From assembly GCA_019637295.1 (NCBI GenBank), contig JAHBVX010000002.1, positions 496,001 through 560,000 of the forward strand: a stretch of 64,000 nt of DNA, given 5' to 3'. Shown here piece by piece: positions 27,368-36,112 of this stretch. This DNA comes from Polyangiaceae bacterium (GTDB taxonomy: Bacteria > Myxococcota_A > Polyangia > Polyangiales > Polyangiaceae). Each line of letters starts with the position of its first letter. Positions within the stretch are counted from its first letter, which is position 1. The notes beneath the pieces were generated by a model. The model was not told where the DNA came from and did not search any database. It saw only the letters and a program-made list of their open reading frames with translations. Position numbers and translations under genes: made by a program.

Positions 27368-28561
27368 TCAATTGGGCACGCAAGCGATCGCGGTGGTGGC
27401 CGCCGCCCCGCTGCTGCCAACGAAGCGCTCGACGGACGTCGCGCTGGTTCCAGGAATGCTGGCGCACTGGCCGTTCAGCGACGCCGACTTCGACACGCAG
27501 CTCCCGGTCTGCCCGCCATCGAGGCTGGTGCAGAAGGTGGGCGCCTTGCCGGGCTGGTCCGGACAGAAGCCCTCGCAGGGCAGCGTGCAGAACCCGCCGC
27601 CGCCGTGGGTGTGGCAGGAGGCGGCGGTCGCGCCATCACTGAAGGTGCAGTTCGCGTGATCTGCGCAGCTGTCCCCCACGAACTTGCTCGGCGCCACCGC
27701 CGCTCCGTTGAGCTTGGGGAACGTGGCCGCGTCGTTCACGTTCACGAACGTGAACCCCTCGCTCACGAGCGTGCTCACGATGGCATCGAGGTTGGACGCC
27801 GTGTTCTGGTGGATGTCGTGAAACAGCACGATGCCGCCGTTCTTGCTGCGGATCTGCGACAGCGTGTAGCCGACCATGTCCGCGCGGAACGAGTCGGGCA
27901 CGTAGCGGAACGTGCTCGGGTGGCAGTAGCCCACGCCGCCCGTGGCCGCCGCGTAGCACCAGTCCCCCGAGTCCACGTGCCAGCCGGTGACCACGTAGCC
28001 GTAACTCTTGCTGATGTTCATCGCCGAGCAGGACGCGGAGCCGAACGGAAAGCGGAAGAAGAAACGGCTCTCGCCAGCCGCGACCAGCACCTCGTGGGTG
28101 AGCCGCACCTGCGAGTCAACCTGCGCGGACGATAGGTTCTTGAGGTTCAAATGCTGCTGGGAGTGATTGGCCAGGATGTGTCCCTCGGCCAGGATGCGTG
28201 CCAGCACCGATTTCGCTGCGTCCGAACCCGCGCGGTTGCCGTTGATGAAGAAGGTCGCCGACACGCCGTACTGCTTCAGGGTGTCGAGCACCTGCGGCGT
28301 GGTCTCGGGGTTCGGTCCGTCGTCGAAGGTGAGGGCGACCCGCCGCTGGAAGCCTGCCGAATCTGGCACTACCACGCCCGAGCAGCCTGACGAGTCCACC
28401 TTGCCCAGCTCCACCTGTTCGTAGGCGTCTTCCCACGCTGCGATCTGGTCGCTGGACGGACCCGAGGCGTGGTCATGGTCGTCGTCGGCGCTGCAGGCTG
28501 CGAGGGGCGCGAGCCCGACGCAGCTCAGCAGGGTGACGAGGAAGCGTTGCTGAGCGGTCAT
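27368..28561 (-). CDS. polysaccharide deacetylase lipoprotein (NodB fold)
   Basis: 397-aa lipoprotein with lipobox LAPLAAC. The NodB-type deacetylase domain (about 65-290) shows VALTFDDGPNPE (metal/catalytic Asp pair), ILANHSQQHLNL (HxxxH), RFFFRFPFGSASC, and GIVLFHDIHQN (catalytic His). It should remove acetyl groups from chitin-like glycans or peptidoglycan outside the cell. A C-terminal Cys-rich region of about 100 residues (CADHANC, CHTHGGGGFC, CEGFC) probably forms disulfides and may bind the cell surface. ATG 28561 chosen because an earlier start at 28612 would precede the signal peptide. Confidence 0.85.
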   Translation of the reverse strand: MTAQQRFLVTLLSCVGLAPLAACSADDDHDHASGPSSDQIAAWEDAYEQVELGKVDSSGCSGVVVPDSAGFQRRVALTFDDGPNPETTPQVLDTLKQYGVSATFFINGNRAGSDAAKSVLARILAEGHILANHSQQHLNLKNLSSAQVDSQVRLTHEVLVAAGESRFFFRFPFGSASCSAMNISKSYGYVVTGWHVDSGDWCYAAATGGVGYCHPSTFRYVPDSFRADMVGYTLSQIRSKNGGIVLFHDIHQNTASNLDAIVSTLVSEGFTFVNVNDAATFPKLNGAAVAPSKFVGDSCADHANCTFSDGATAASCHTHGGGGFCTLPCEGFCPDQPGKAPTFCTSLDGGQTGSCVSKSASLNGQCASIPGTSATSVERFVGSSGAAATTAIACVPN

Positions 28562-28621
28562 TGAGCTGACTCCAGAGTGAGGCGTGTCGGAGTCTCCGAC
28601 GCGCTGAGGCACCCGTCAACC

Positions 28622-29575
28622 TCAGCCGGCCTCCTTGCAGCAGCGCACGCCGGTCTGTGGGCCGAAATAGTACTCGTCGTGTCCCGTGGTCGCCGCTCGG
28701 CAGTTGTTGCGCCCCGCGAGCCACCACCCGCCGCGAAGCGCAGCACGCCAAGGACGGTGATGACCCTCGCGCATGGCCCACTCGTCGACGTTGCCGACCA
28801 GGTTGCGCACGCCGAAGGGGCTCACGCACTCGGGTCGGCTCGCCGGGGCCACGCGCAGATCCCGGAGCTTGCCGCGTAGGGTCAGGTCCGGCTGATCGTG
28901 GTTGCACAGCGCTGCGCGACGCTCGAACCCGTATGGGTACGGACGCAGCTCCTCGCCTTCGCAGGCGAACTCCCACTCCGACTCCAGGCACAGGCGCTTG
29001 CCGAAGCTCGCGCACAGGTCGACCGCCATCGTCCAAGACTGCTCGACCAGCGGCAGCTCGGCGCCCTCGGGCACGTACTCGTCGCGATCGATGCAGAAGC
29101 GGCGAGCCTGCCGCGCACCGGCGCAGGTCGGTTTGCGGTCGAACTCCGCGCAGCGGTGGCGACTGAGGAATCCTCCCGGGCCCTGATCGTCCAAGTAGCG
29201 CAGGCAGCGATGGCGCACGCTGGGGCAGTAGTCGCCTTCGACGAGCACCATCTCGGGTGGACAGGGAGGGTGTTGGTCCGGCGCGGAACCGGCCGCCTCC
29301 GTCGCGGCCTCGCCGCCAGCGTCGCTCGCACCCGCCGCGGCGTCGAAGGTCAGCCACCAGGGCACCGCCTCGCTCGAGGTGAAGCACAGCTCGCTACCAT
29401 GGCGGCTCGGATCCGAGGAGAAGCTGCGGGGCTCGAAGCGGCACTCCATCACGGGCGGCGTCGGCGCGATGACGTCCAGCGCGGGCCCGCGGACAGGGCT
29501 CACCGGCGTGGGGCGGGGTTCCTCGCAGCCGAGCACCGCCAGCCCGAAGAGCGCGAGGGCTCGCCTCAGCGACAC
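28622..29575 (-). CDS. SUMF1/FGE-like domain lipoprotein
   Basis: 317-aa lipoprotein (lipobox LAVLGC) with a formylglycine-generating-enzyme (SUMF1) fold: MVLVEGDYCP at the start, RFCIDRDEYV, CASFGKRLCLESEWEFACEGEE, NLVGNVDEW, RGGWWLAGRNNC and TGVRCC. In true FGE two cysteines near the C-terminal GGS motif are catalytic; here the first position appears to be Ala and only the second Cys remains, so formylglycine synthesis is doubtful. Such divergent, surface-exposed SUMF1 lipoproteins are common in myxobacteria. Its start overlaps the end of the upstream lipoprotein gene by 10 bp. Confidence 0.78.
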   Translation of the reverse strand: MSLRRALALFGLAVLGCEEPRPTPVSPVRGPALDVIAPTPPVMECRFEPRSFSSDPSRHGSELCFTSSEAVPWWLTFDAAAGASDAGGEAATEAAGSAPDQHPPCPPEMVLVEGDYCPSVRHRCLRYLDDQGPGGFLSRHRCAEFDRKPTCAGARQARRFCIDRDEYVPEGAELPLVEQSWTMAVDLCASFGKRLCLESEWEFACEGEELRPYPYGFERRAALCNHDQPDLTLRGKLRDLRVAPASRPECVSPFGVRNLVGNVDEWAMREGHHRPWRAALRGGWWLAGRNNCRAATTGHDEYYFGPQTGVRCCKEAG

Positions 29576-29982
29576 GCCGCGTCCGCTTCAGTGAAGCGCT
29601 TGTTCGCCGTCGCGAGCGCTCCATCGAAGCTGGCGTACCGAGTCTTCTCGACCCGGTCGAACGCGGCGTTCACTCGAGTGCGCCCGTTGTTGGCGGCGTT
29701 CCAGGTGATCTGCTCGAAGGCGAAAGACTCCCAGACCAGGTGCGCCCCACCCTCGATGTCGGCCCAGTCGTCGAAGTGCTTCTTCTTCTGGGACTCGCTC
29801 ATCTCGTCGTAGCCGGGGCCGCCGCCGAGCTTGTGCTTGCCCGCCTGAGCCTTGATGCCCTCCCAGGAGCTCACCGCGGAAAGCCGTGCTTTGCGACACT
29901 CCGCGGCGCTCTTGCAGCCGGTGATCTGAGCCAGCAGCGCCCCGAGCGCGACCGCGGCGAATAGCACGGCTAGACGACGCAT
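29566..29982 (-). CDS. small lipoprotein
   Basis: 138-aa lipoprotein: a signal peptide ending in lipobox ITGC (Cys 23), then a mostly helical, charged domain with SWEGIKAQAG, SQKKKHFDDWADIEGG and ALATANKRFTEADAACR. Not a recognised family. It overlaps the next gene (SUMF1-like lipoprotein) by 10 bp, so the two are probably cotranscribed and may act together at the outer membrane. Confidence 0.65.
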   Translation of the reverse strand: MRRLAVLFAAVALGALLAQITGCKSAAECRKARLSAVSSWEGIKAQAGKHKLGGGPGYDEMSESQKKKHFDDWADIEGGAHLVWESFAFEQITWNAANNGRTRVNAAFDRVEKTRYASFDGALATANKRFTEADAACR

Positions 29983-30038
29983 TGGGTCAGAGTAGCCGAT
30001 GCCGGCGGAGGGGACAAAGTTGTGGCAGGGCAGGGGGC

Positions 30039-30701
30039 TCAGGACCGGGGCTTGCGCTGGCGGACCAGCCCGGCGCCGACGGCGGCTGCGAAGCCGACCG
30101 CCACCAGCGTGGCGATGCGCTGAATCGCCGCGGTGGACACTTCGAGGCCCGCTCCGCCGTACTGGGTGCTCACGTACAGCGCGAGATCGCCGACGGCGAG
30201 TCCAACCGCGAGCCAGCCAAGGGCGGCGAGGCGGCGATCGCTCGGCTGCGCGCCGAGCACGAGCAAGAGCGCGAGAGTGGCGCCCGTTCCCCCCAGCGTC
30301 GCGCCGATCACCGCCACGGCGTGCGCGGCGGGATGTCGATCCGACGGCAGCAGGATCAGGGCGATGGTCGCGACCAGGGCAACGCCGCCGAGCGCGCGGC
30401 AGAAGAGCGCCGCGTGTCCGCGCCGGGGACTGAGCGTCGGCCCGACCAGCCAGATGGCGCCCAGGGCGAACGCCATCGCGAGCATCGCGGCGCGCGAGAG
30501 CCGTGAGGCGACGCGGTTGTCTGCGCCGTTGAGGCTCTGTGCGTGCAAGAGGTCACACAAGAAGTTCTCCCAGAACGAGTGCCCAGCGCGTCCGCGGTCG
30601 AGCCACGTGCCTCCTGGATAGTGGGCCGCGGCCAGCGTCACGAGCACGAGGAAGGTGGCGCACGCGAGCAGGACGGCGACCCCGACCCAGCGTGTGCTCA
30701 T
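30039..30701 (-). CDS. polytopic membrane protein, unknown
   Basis: 220-aa protein with about six hydrophobic segments. Residues 35-60 contain HYPGGTWLDRGRAGHSFWENFLCDLLHA, a loop between the first two segments recalling DUF998-like proteins; this resemblance is weak. The C-terminus is basic. The ATG at 30701 overlaps the stop of the upstream 104-aa gene (ATGA), making it the last gene of a three-gene overlapping set with the NPCBM lipoprotein. Confidence 0.6.
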   Translation of the reverse strand: MSTRWVGVAVLLACATFLVLVTLAAAHYPGGTWLDRGRAGHSFWENFLCDLLHAQSLNGADNRVASRLSRAAMLAMAFALGAIWLVGPTLSPRRGHAALFCRALGGVALVATIALILLPSDRHPAAHAVAVIGATLGGTGATLALLLVLGAQPSDRRLAALGWLAVGLAVGDLALYVSTQYGGAGLEVSTAAIQRIATLVAVGFAAAVGAGLVRQRKPRS

Positions 30702-31012
30702 GGCAGGGACTCCGCAGCGCGCCTGCGCCGAGGCGCGAGCACGGCCACCCCCGGGAGGCTCGTCAAGAGTTGCACCAGACCGAGGGCCAGGGCGAAGCTG
30801 ACGGCGCGCAGCGCCGTGACCGGCCACTGAGCGCCAATGGCGAGGGCGGCCAAGAGCAGTGGCAGAGGCGCCGGCGAACGAAGGCGAGCGAGTGCGTCAG
30901 GCACATCGACGCGCCAGGCGAGGATGGTCAGAATCGAGACGGTCACTAGCGCCTCGAGCAGTGGGCGCCGCGCGCGTCCTCCGCGCGGCGCGCGTGGGGG
31001 CGGGGTGGTCAC
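30698..31012 (-). CDS. short membrane protein
   Basis: 104 aa with two to three hydrophobic stretches (ALVTVSILTILAW, LPLLLAALAIGAQW, ALALGLVQLLTSLPG). The pattern recalls the first part of lysylphosphatidylglycerol-synthase/flippase-like membrane domains, but it is far too short to be one, so it may be a truncated relative or an unrelated small protein. It overlaps both neighbours by 4 bp (GTG start in the NPCBM stop, stop in the next ATG), which supports translation. Confidence 0.5.
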   Translation of the reverse strand: MTTPPPRAPRGGRARRPLLEALVTVSILTILAWRVDVPDALARLRSPAPLPLLLAALAIGAQWPVTALRAVSFALALGLVQLLTSLPGVAVLAPRRRRAAESLP

Positions 31013-32061
31013 GGATCGCAGTCGAGCTGAGCGTCTGCCCAGTTCGTCCAGTCGTTCTCAGCGCCGTCGTCGGTGGTGTCGACGTCGAGAAACATCACGT
31101 TCTTGCCGAACAAGGGCACGTCCACGCGGGCGGGCTCGCCTCCCCCGCGCAGCACCTCGCTCTGGAAGGCAACCTCGCCATCGATGGTGACCATGAACAC
31201 CGCTGACCCCCGCTCGCCCACCGCGTCGTCAATGCCCACGCTGGCGGCGAACTTGCGACAGCGACCGAGCAAATCCACTACGACGCGACCGGGGGCGTGC
31301 ATGCCGATGCCCTTGGCGTAGACCCGGCCCTTCAGCGACAGGGGCGAGCCGTCGAAGGCCGCCTCGGAGCCGTTGGCTCGATCGATCTCGATGGGTCCCC
31401 AGCTCGTCGAGCTCGCGCTCCAGCCCCAGTCCGCGAGCCAGAACGTGCCCAGGGCGTTGCGCAACAACGGCTCCGCGCGGGCGCGCCGGCCCGGTCGCGT
31501 GAGGTGCGGGGGCACGAGCGCACCGTCGTCGCGCAGGCCCGCCCGGCCGGGCTCGGGCGGTGTCCCCCCGGACTGAGGAAAGCGCCGGGAGCCGAGGCCG
31601 AGGTCGAGCCAGGCTGCCGGCACGTCGGGCTGGTCACCGGACGTCCTGAGCAGCAGCGAGCTCTCGGCTTCCACCCAAAACGTGACGAGGAAGGGGTAGG
31701 CGTCCCGCGGTGGCAGGCCGACCGTGGCGGCGCGCTGCACGAGCAAGACCTGGGAGGGCGTGCTGAGCTCCACCCGGAACTCGACCGGTGCGGCGCCCAC
31801 CGGATCACAGATCGCCATCGTGCCCGACAGGGTGTGAAAGCCGCGGCTGACGGGCAACTCGACCACGCCGTTCGGCGGCACCACCAGCGCCGGCTCGCCA
31901 AGACAAGACTCGAAGCGTGGCCGTGCGCCCAACGTGCTCACTCGCTCGATGTGGAGGCCGAACGAACGGCTCGCCCGCTCCGACACGGAGCCACTCCCCG
32001 AGCCTCCCTGTGTGCACGCCGCCGCTAGCGGTAGGATCACCAAGAGCTTGCCGACGCGCAC
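31009..32061 (-). CDS. NPCBM-domain lipoprotein
   Basis: 350-aa lipoprotein. The GTG at 32061 gives the signal MRVGKLLVILPLAAAC, with an AAGGTCAG ribosome site before it; an ATG at 32106 would add 15 residues and overlap the divergent gene's ATG, so it is less likely. The last ~150 residues form an NPCBM (novel putative carbohydrate-binding module) domain: STSWGPIEIDRANG, GRVYAKGIGMHAPG, FAASVGIDDAVG, GSAVFMVTIDG, FLDVDTTDDGAENDWTNWADA. A carbohydrate-binding surface role is inferred. It heads a three-gene overlapping set. Confidence 0.8.
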   Translation of the reverse strand: MRVGKLLVILPLAAACTQGGSGSGSVSERASRSFGLHIERVSTLGARPRFESCLGEPALVVPPNGVVELPVSRGFHTLSGTMAICDPVGAAPVEFRVELSTPSQVLLVQRAATVGLPPRDAYPFLVTFWVEAESSLLLRTSGDQPDVPAAWLDLGLGSRRFPQSGGTPPEPGRAGLRDDGALVPPHLTRPGRRARAEPLLRNALGTFWLADWGWSASSTSWGPIEIDRANGSEAAFDGSPLSLKGRVYAKGIGMHAPGRVVVDLLGRCRKFAASVGIDDAVGERGSAVFMVTIDGEVAFQSEVLRGGGEPARVDVPLFGKNVMFLDVDTTDDGAENDWTNWADAQLDCDP

Positions 32062-32104
32062 GGCGCTGACCTTACCACGGACCAGCCGCTGCAAGGTTCT
32101 GCGC

Positions 32105-32593
32105 ATGATACGCTCCGACGCCGTGGCCGGTCGCTCCTTCGTTCAGCGCGCGAGAAGCTCCTTGCGCCTGCTCGCGCTCGTCGCGCTCGTCGCCGTTGCC
32201 GTGCAGACCTCGCGCCAAACGCTCCGGGCCTTCAGCGTGCTCGAGCCTCACGAGCGCTGCGCCGAGCGCATCGCTGCGCGCTACGAGCCACTGCGGGACT
32301 ACCTGCCCCGGCACGGCATCGTGGGCTACATTGGGCCTGAGCTCACCGAGGACGTCTGCAACGCGAAGTTCGTGCTGCAGTACACGCTGGCGCCGCTGCT
32401 GGTCAGCCACGTCTGGGAGCGACCCCATCGGCTCGCTGCCCGACGCACCGACTTCGTGGTGCCGGATGAGCTGCCGGTGGTGATCGTGGATACCCAGGAT
32501 CCCGAGGCCGTCAAATGGCTCGAGCACAACCCCCAGTACGCGGTGCTCGTGCGCGTAGCGCCGGAGCTCTTCATCGTGGGCCGGACGCGATGA
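32105..32593 (+). CDS. membrane-anchored hypothetical protein
   Basis: 162 aa. One N-terminal hydrophobic segment (LRLLALVALVAVAVQ, about 18-32) anchors a small domain outside the membrane containing YLPRHGIVGYIGPELTEDVC, DFVVPDELPVVIVDTQD and YAVLVRVAPELFIVGR. Not a recognised family; its shape resembles small partner proteins encoded before polytopic glycosyltransferases. The stop overlaps the start of the next gene (ATGA), so it likely works with it. AAGG lies about 10 nt before ATG 32105. Confidence 0.6.
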   Translation: MIRSDAVAGRSFVQRARSSLRLLALVALVAVAVQTSRQTLRAFSVLEPHERCAERIAARYEPLRDYLPRHGIVGYIGPELTEDVCNAKFVLQYTLAPLLVSHVWERPHRLAARRTDFVVPDELPVVIVDTQDPEAVKWLEHNPQYAVLVRVAPELFIVGRTR

Positions 32594-34011
32594 ACGTCGC
32601 GCTCTCGTTCCTGCTGCCCCTGGTGATTGGCTACGTGCTGGTCCATCATGCGCTCGGTCGCAGCGGAGGTTGGCACTCCTCGTTGGGAAAGCTGCCGCTC
32701 GCCTTGGGGCTGGGCCTGGGGCTGACCGGAGCCTGTGCCTTCATCTCCCTGGCGTTGGTGGATCACATCAGCGTCGGCTTCGAGTGCGCGCTGCTCATCG
32801 GGGTCTTGTGGTGCTTCGGGCGCCGGCCTCCGCCCCCGGTTCTCAGCGCCGATTCGGAGCGCTGGACGCCGGCGTCCCGCGTGCTCGTGGTGCCGCTCGG
32901 GCTGCTGCTGGTCGCGTCCGGTATCGCGTTCTTCATTCAGTCGGGGCAGCTGAATCACGGCGGCTGGGACGCGTGGGACTTTTGGAACATGCGCGCGCGC
33001 TTCTTCGCGCGCGGGGGGGAACACTGGAACAACACGTTCTCGCAGATCCCCTGGTGGACACACCCGGAGTATCCGGTGCTTCTGCCGGCGATGGTCGCTC
33101 GCGGCTTCGTGTGGGTCGGACGAGAGCTCGTCGGAGTGCCGCGCGCCCTGGCTTGGGTGTACACCGTCGGCTCGGTGGCCTTGCTCTACTTCGGGGTCAG
33201 CCTGACTCGCGGACGAACGCAGGGCTTGCTCGCCGCCACGGTGCTCGCAGTCACGCCCTACTTCTTGCACCACGGTGCGGAGCAATACGCAGACAACCCG
33301 CTGGGCTTCTACTTCCTCGCGACCCTGGTGTGCCTCGGCCTCTACGACCGTGACGGGCGCCGCTCGCTCCTCGTGCTCGCCGGAGCGTTCGCGGGCTTGG
33401 CCGCGTTCACCAAGCACGAGGGCCTCATGTTCGTCACCTGCCTGGCGCTCGCGCGCAGTGTGGTGGTCTTGCGCGCGCAGGGGCGCTCCGAGTGGCGAAG
33501 GCAGGCGTCCGCTTTCTTGCTCGGGGCGTCGCCGCTGTTGGCGCTGCTCACGCTCTTCAAGCTGCGCTACGCGGTCATGCCGGACAACGCCGAGTTCTAC
33601 GCTGCCCGCTGGCAGCACTGGGATCACAGCTTCACCGACCACGTGCTGATGAACCTGCGGAGCGGCGAACGCTACGTTGGTTTCTTCGAGTCGTGGTGGC
33701 ACAACCTCACGCACTTCGACGAGTGGCTCTTGCCGCTGGTCTTCGTACTCTCGGTCTACGCCATCGTCCAAGGCGTCTCGGCTCTGCGACCTCGCACCAC
33801 GTTGCGAACGCTGGCCGTGACGCTTGCGCTGCACTTCCTCGGAGCTTCGGCCGTTTTCCTGCTCTGGTCGACCTACGACATCCGCGAGCACATGGACGCG
33901 ACGGGGCGCTTGCTGGCGCAGGTGCTGCCGGTCAGCCTGTACGGCGTGTTTCTGACCGTGAACACGCCCTTCACCGTCGCCTCGCAGGGCGAGCCGGAGG
34001 CGGCTCGTTGA
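32590..34011 (+). CDS. polytopic membrane glycosyltransferase (GT39/ArnT-like)
   Basis: 473-aa protein with about 10-11 membrane segments. The first large loop holds GGWDAWDFWNMRARFFARGG and PEYPVLLPAMVARGF, the acidic-residue pattern of GT-C enzymes that take a sugar from a lipid-phosphate donor and add it outside the membrane. Acceptor and donor are unknown. It overlaps the genes on both sides and is the second gene of the surface-sugar operon that continues, beyond the inserted DNA, at 45302. Confidence 0.7.
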   Translation: MNVALSFLLPLVIGYVLVHHALGRSGGWHSSLGKLPLALGLGLGLTGACAFISLALVDHISVGFECALLIGVLWCFGRRPPPPVLSADSERWTPASRVLVVPLGLLLVASGIAFFIQSGQLNHGGWDAWDFWNMRARFFARGGEHWNNTFSQIPWWTHPEYPVLLPAMVARGFVWVGRELVGVPRALAWVYTVGSVALLYFGVSLTRGRTQGLLAATVLAVTPYFLHHGAEQYADNPLGFYFLATLVCLGLYDRDGRRSLLVLAGAFAGLAAFTKHEGLMFVTCLALARSVVVLRAQGRSEWRRQASAFLLGASPLLALLTLFKLRYAVMPDNAEFYAARWQHWDHSFTDHVLMNLRSGERYVGFFESWWHNLTHFDEWLLPLVFVLSVYAIVQGVSALRPRTTLRTLAVTLALHFLGASAVFLLWSTYDIREHMDATGRLLAQVLPVSLYGVFLTVNTPFTVASQGEPEAAR

Positions 34012-35171
34012 GTGCCGACATCGAGATCGACTACGAGGCAGCGCTCCGCGAGCACACGTCGCGCTTGGGCACGGAGCTGCGAGGGCTCTGCGGGATCTCG
34101 GGTCTGCACACGTGGGTGCCGGCGGAGGACGTGGTGCGAGGCCTGCACGAGTTGCTCGAAGCCGCGACGCTCGAGGGCGCGCGCAGCGTGGCCGTGCGCT
34201 TGCCGGCGGCTCGCGCGGCGAAGTTGTCAGACGCCCAGTGGTGCGCGCTCGGTGCCGAGTTCGGAGCCGCTACCTTCACCCGGGGCGCCAAGTCCTCGCT
34301 GCTCCGGGTCGAACTCGAGAGCCAGCGAGGGGCGTGCGTCAGTACGCTCGCCGACCCTCCGCGCGAGCGGGCGCGGCGCGCGTTCTTCGCACCGCGCCGC
34401 CTGCGCGCCCCGCTGCGCTTGCCGCTGTGCTTCGCGACGCGGGTACGGCAAGCGGCAGGTCGACCAAGGCGTCACGCCCTGGAGCTGCCCTGCGGCGCCG
34501 GTGCCATCGTTCGGAGTGAGGTGGCCGGCTGGGTGCTGGTCGGGCGCGTGGTCGACGGGATCGCCGTCCTGCTGACGCACTCGGGCGCCGCCGACGAGGT
34601 CGAGCTCGGGGTGCTGGAGCTCGCGTGCGGCGTCGGGGAGGGACGGCCGGTCTCGGATCTCGCTGACCACGGCGCCATCGCCACTCTGGACGCAGCACGC
34701 GAGCCGCTGGCCGCCCGCCCGGAGTTCGGCGTCCCCCAGCCGAGCAACGAAGGCGAGCTGTTCGCCCGACTCGAGCGGCTGTTTCGGGCCTTCGACGCTG
34801 CGTGTCAGGAGACCGTCGACCCGGCGGCACACGACCGCTGGGAGCCCAGCCCGAGGCCCGAGTGGCTCGCCCTCCCGCCTGACGCGCGCTTGGCGCGGCT
34901 GCGCGCGGCGCTGCAGGTGGCGTGCCGGCGCGTTGGGCTCGACGAACACGCGGCTACGGTCGTGGAGCTGCGCGGCCCGTCACGGCTGCTCGTGGACGTC
35001 GATCCCCGGCTGCCTGCCACGAGGCGACGCGAAGCGCTGCTGGCCCTCGAGTACGAGCTCGCGGACGAAGTCGAGCCGACACTGTCGCTCGAGCGGCGGG
35101 CGCGCACGGACAAGAGCTCGATCCGGCGCTTGACGCTGTCATCCGCGGACGACGACGCCGAATCGGAGTAG
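34008..35171 (+). CDS. hypothetical protein of surface-sugar operon
   Basis: 387-aa soluble protein, not recognised. It opens with a TTG whose bases overlap the previous stop (TTGA); no ATG lies in frame nearby. Visible: an acidic N-terminus (SADIEIDYEAALREH), an Arg-rich middle (PRERARRAFFAPRRLRAPLR), and an acidic Ser/Asp/Glu end (SSADDDAESE). It is followed by the radical SAM reading frame 16 bp later. The last 53 codons are repeated almost identically at 45125-45285. Its conservation in a tight operon suggests a role with the radical SAM protein or glycosyltransferases. Confidence 0.6.
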   Translation: MSADIEIDYEAALREHTSRLGTELRGLCGISGLHTWVPAEDVVRGLHELLEAATLEGARSVAVRLPAARAAKLSDAQWCALGAEFGAATFTRGAKSSLLRVELESQRGACVSTLADPPRERARRAFFAPRRLRAPLRLPLCFATRVRQAAGRPRRHALELPCGAGAIVRSEVAGWVLVGRVVDGIAVLLTHSGAADEVELGVLELACGVGEGRPVSDLADHGAIATLDAAREPLAARPEFGVPQPSNEGELFARLERLFRAFDAACQETVDPAAHDRWEPSPRPEWLALPPDARLARLRAALQVACRRVGLDEHAATVVELRGPSRLLVDVDPRLPATRRREALLALEYELADEVEPTLSLERRARTDKSSIRRLTLSSADDDAESE

Positions 35172-35540
35172 CATTCAGGGATCGTCCATGAGCGCCATGC
35201 AGCCACACGCGGAGCTCATCTTGGACGGCACCAAGCTCGGCTGGCACCTGGAGCGGGTACGAGCTTGGGAGCGAGGCGAGCGGGTCGCACCCATCACCGT
35301 CGACATGGCGCTCACCCGAGCGTGCAACTACGCGTGCCACTTCTGCTACGCGATGCTGCAGGAGAACGAGCGCCATCCGATGACCGGACCGGTCGTCGAA
35401 GCCTTCCTCACCGACGCCGCGGCCATCGGGGTGCGCGGAGTCAGCCTCGTGTCCGACGGCGAGAGCACCCTCTCGCCCGTGTTCGTCGACGCGGTCGTGC
35501 GTGGTTCCGAGCTGGGTCTGAGCATGGCGTGCGGCACCAA
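35011..35540 (+). repeat. 530-bp direct repeat, left copy
   Basis: Matches 45125-45654 without indels; I count 11 mismatches (about 98% identity). It covers the last 53 codons of the 387-aa gene, the 16-bp gap and the first 117 codons of the radical SAM gene. The match breaks off abruptly at 35540, inside a codon. Recombination between the copies would remove 10,114 bp and rejoin the operon. Confidence 0.95.
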
Positions 35541-35613
35541 GGTCCAGGAGTTCGAGGAGTTCTTGCGCTGCGGGCGGCCCGAGCACGGCTGTCTTCACCT
35601 GGTGTGCCGTGAC

Positions 35614-35654
35614 CCCCAGCACCACCACATCCGTGAGGTCGTATCCGGTTCTCG
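35614..35654 (+). repeat. 41-bp direct repeat, left copy
   Basis: Matches 44804-44844 at 39 of 41 positions, in the same orientation. It lies 73 bp inside the left 530-bp repeat; its partner lies 280 bp before the right one. It probably marks the ends of the inserted DNA or of an IS-derived segment within it. Confidence 0.75.
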
Positions 35655-35781
35655 CAGCGCGGCCACGATCGTAGAGTTCCTCCCGGGTCCAGCCCCGGTC
35701 CCCGGTCGAGCCGGCGACAGGCGCGCGACGCTCGTCGTGGCCGGCATCCGACCGGCGCCGTGCGTCGACGAGAGCGGGCGC

Positions 35782-36003
35782 GACTACAGCCCCAGGGTGG
35801 GCTTGCGACACGCGCGCGAGGTCGAGCTCGCGCTTCGCGCGCCAGCAGAGAGAGCGGTCCACCTCTCCCATGAACGCGCTCACCACCTCGGCGCAGAGCT
35901 TCCGGTCGTAGCCCAGGAGCGCGCGAAGGCCCCAGGGCAGAGAGCAGATCCAGTGCCGGATGGGCACGCGCGGCGTTCGCGTCGAACGCGCTCGCCGCAC
36001 TCG
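35782..36003 (-). mobile_element. IS91-type transposase remnant
   Basis: The minus-strand translation contains RVPIRHWICSLPWGLRALLGY, DRKLCAEVVSAFM and VSQAHPGAVV in one frame, the hallmark order of the IS91/ISCR rolling-circle transposase (RQWVLSFPWxLR..., then HPGAV). Neither the zinc-binding start nor the Tyr-containing catalytic part is intact; about 75 codons remain. The rest of 35541-36038 holds no supportable gene. Confidence 0.65.
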
Positions 36004-36047
36004 AATGGTCTGAGGGGCGTGGCCCAGGAAGGAGGGGGATGATGAAA

Positions 36048-36067
36048 CGGACGCACGGACGCACGGA
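36048..36067 (+). repeat. 8-bp tandem repeat in signal-peptide region
   Basis: CGGACGCA occurs twice in tandem (36048-36055, 36056-36063), then CGGA. With both units, the ATG at 36039/36042 (strong AAGGAGGGGG site) reads to a stop at 36114-36116. Deleting one 8-bp unit puts that ATG in frame with the protease and yields a good lipoprotein signal peptide ending STSVAC. Confidence 0.85.
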
Positions 36068-36112
36068 TTCTGGAGCCGCTCTGCGGCCCTTTGGTTCGCG
36101 GCGCTCGGAGCG

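Larger units (their letters stand above)
35188..36042 (+). pseudogene. truncated radical SAM gene (left copy)
   Basis: The first 117 codons are almost the same as those of the full gene at 45302, including the CxxxCxxC cluster motif CNYACHFC (positions 46, 50, 53). After 35540 the frame enters unrelated, IS-derived sequence and continues for 167 meaningless codons to a stop at 36042. The SPASM part and most of the barrel are missing, so it cannot be an active enzyme. The stop overlaps the probable original ATG of the protease gene. Confidence 0.85.

Noticed and set aside
35188-36042. 284-codon frame as a functional radical SAM variant
   Set aside because: Only 117 codons match; the SPASM part is lost and the tail is IS-derived sequence.
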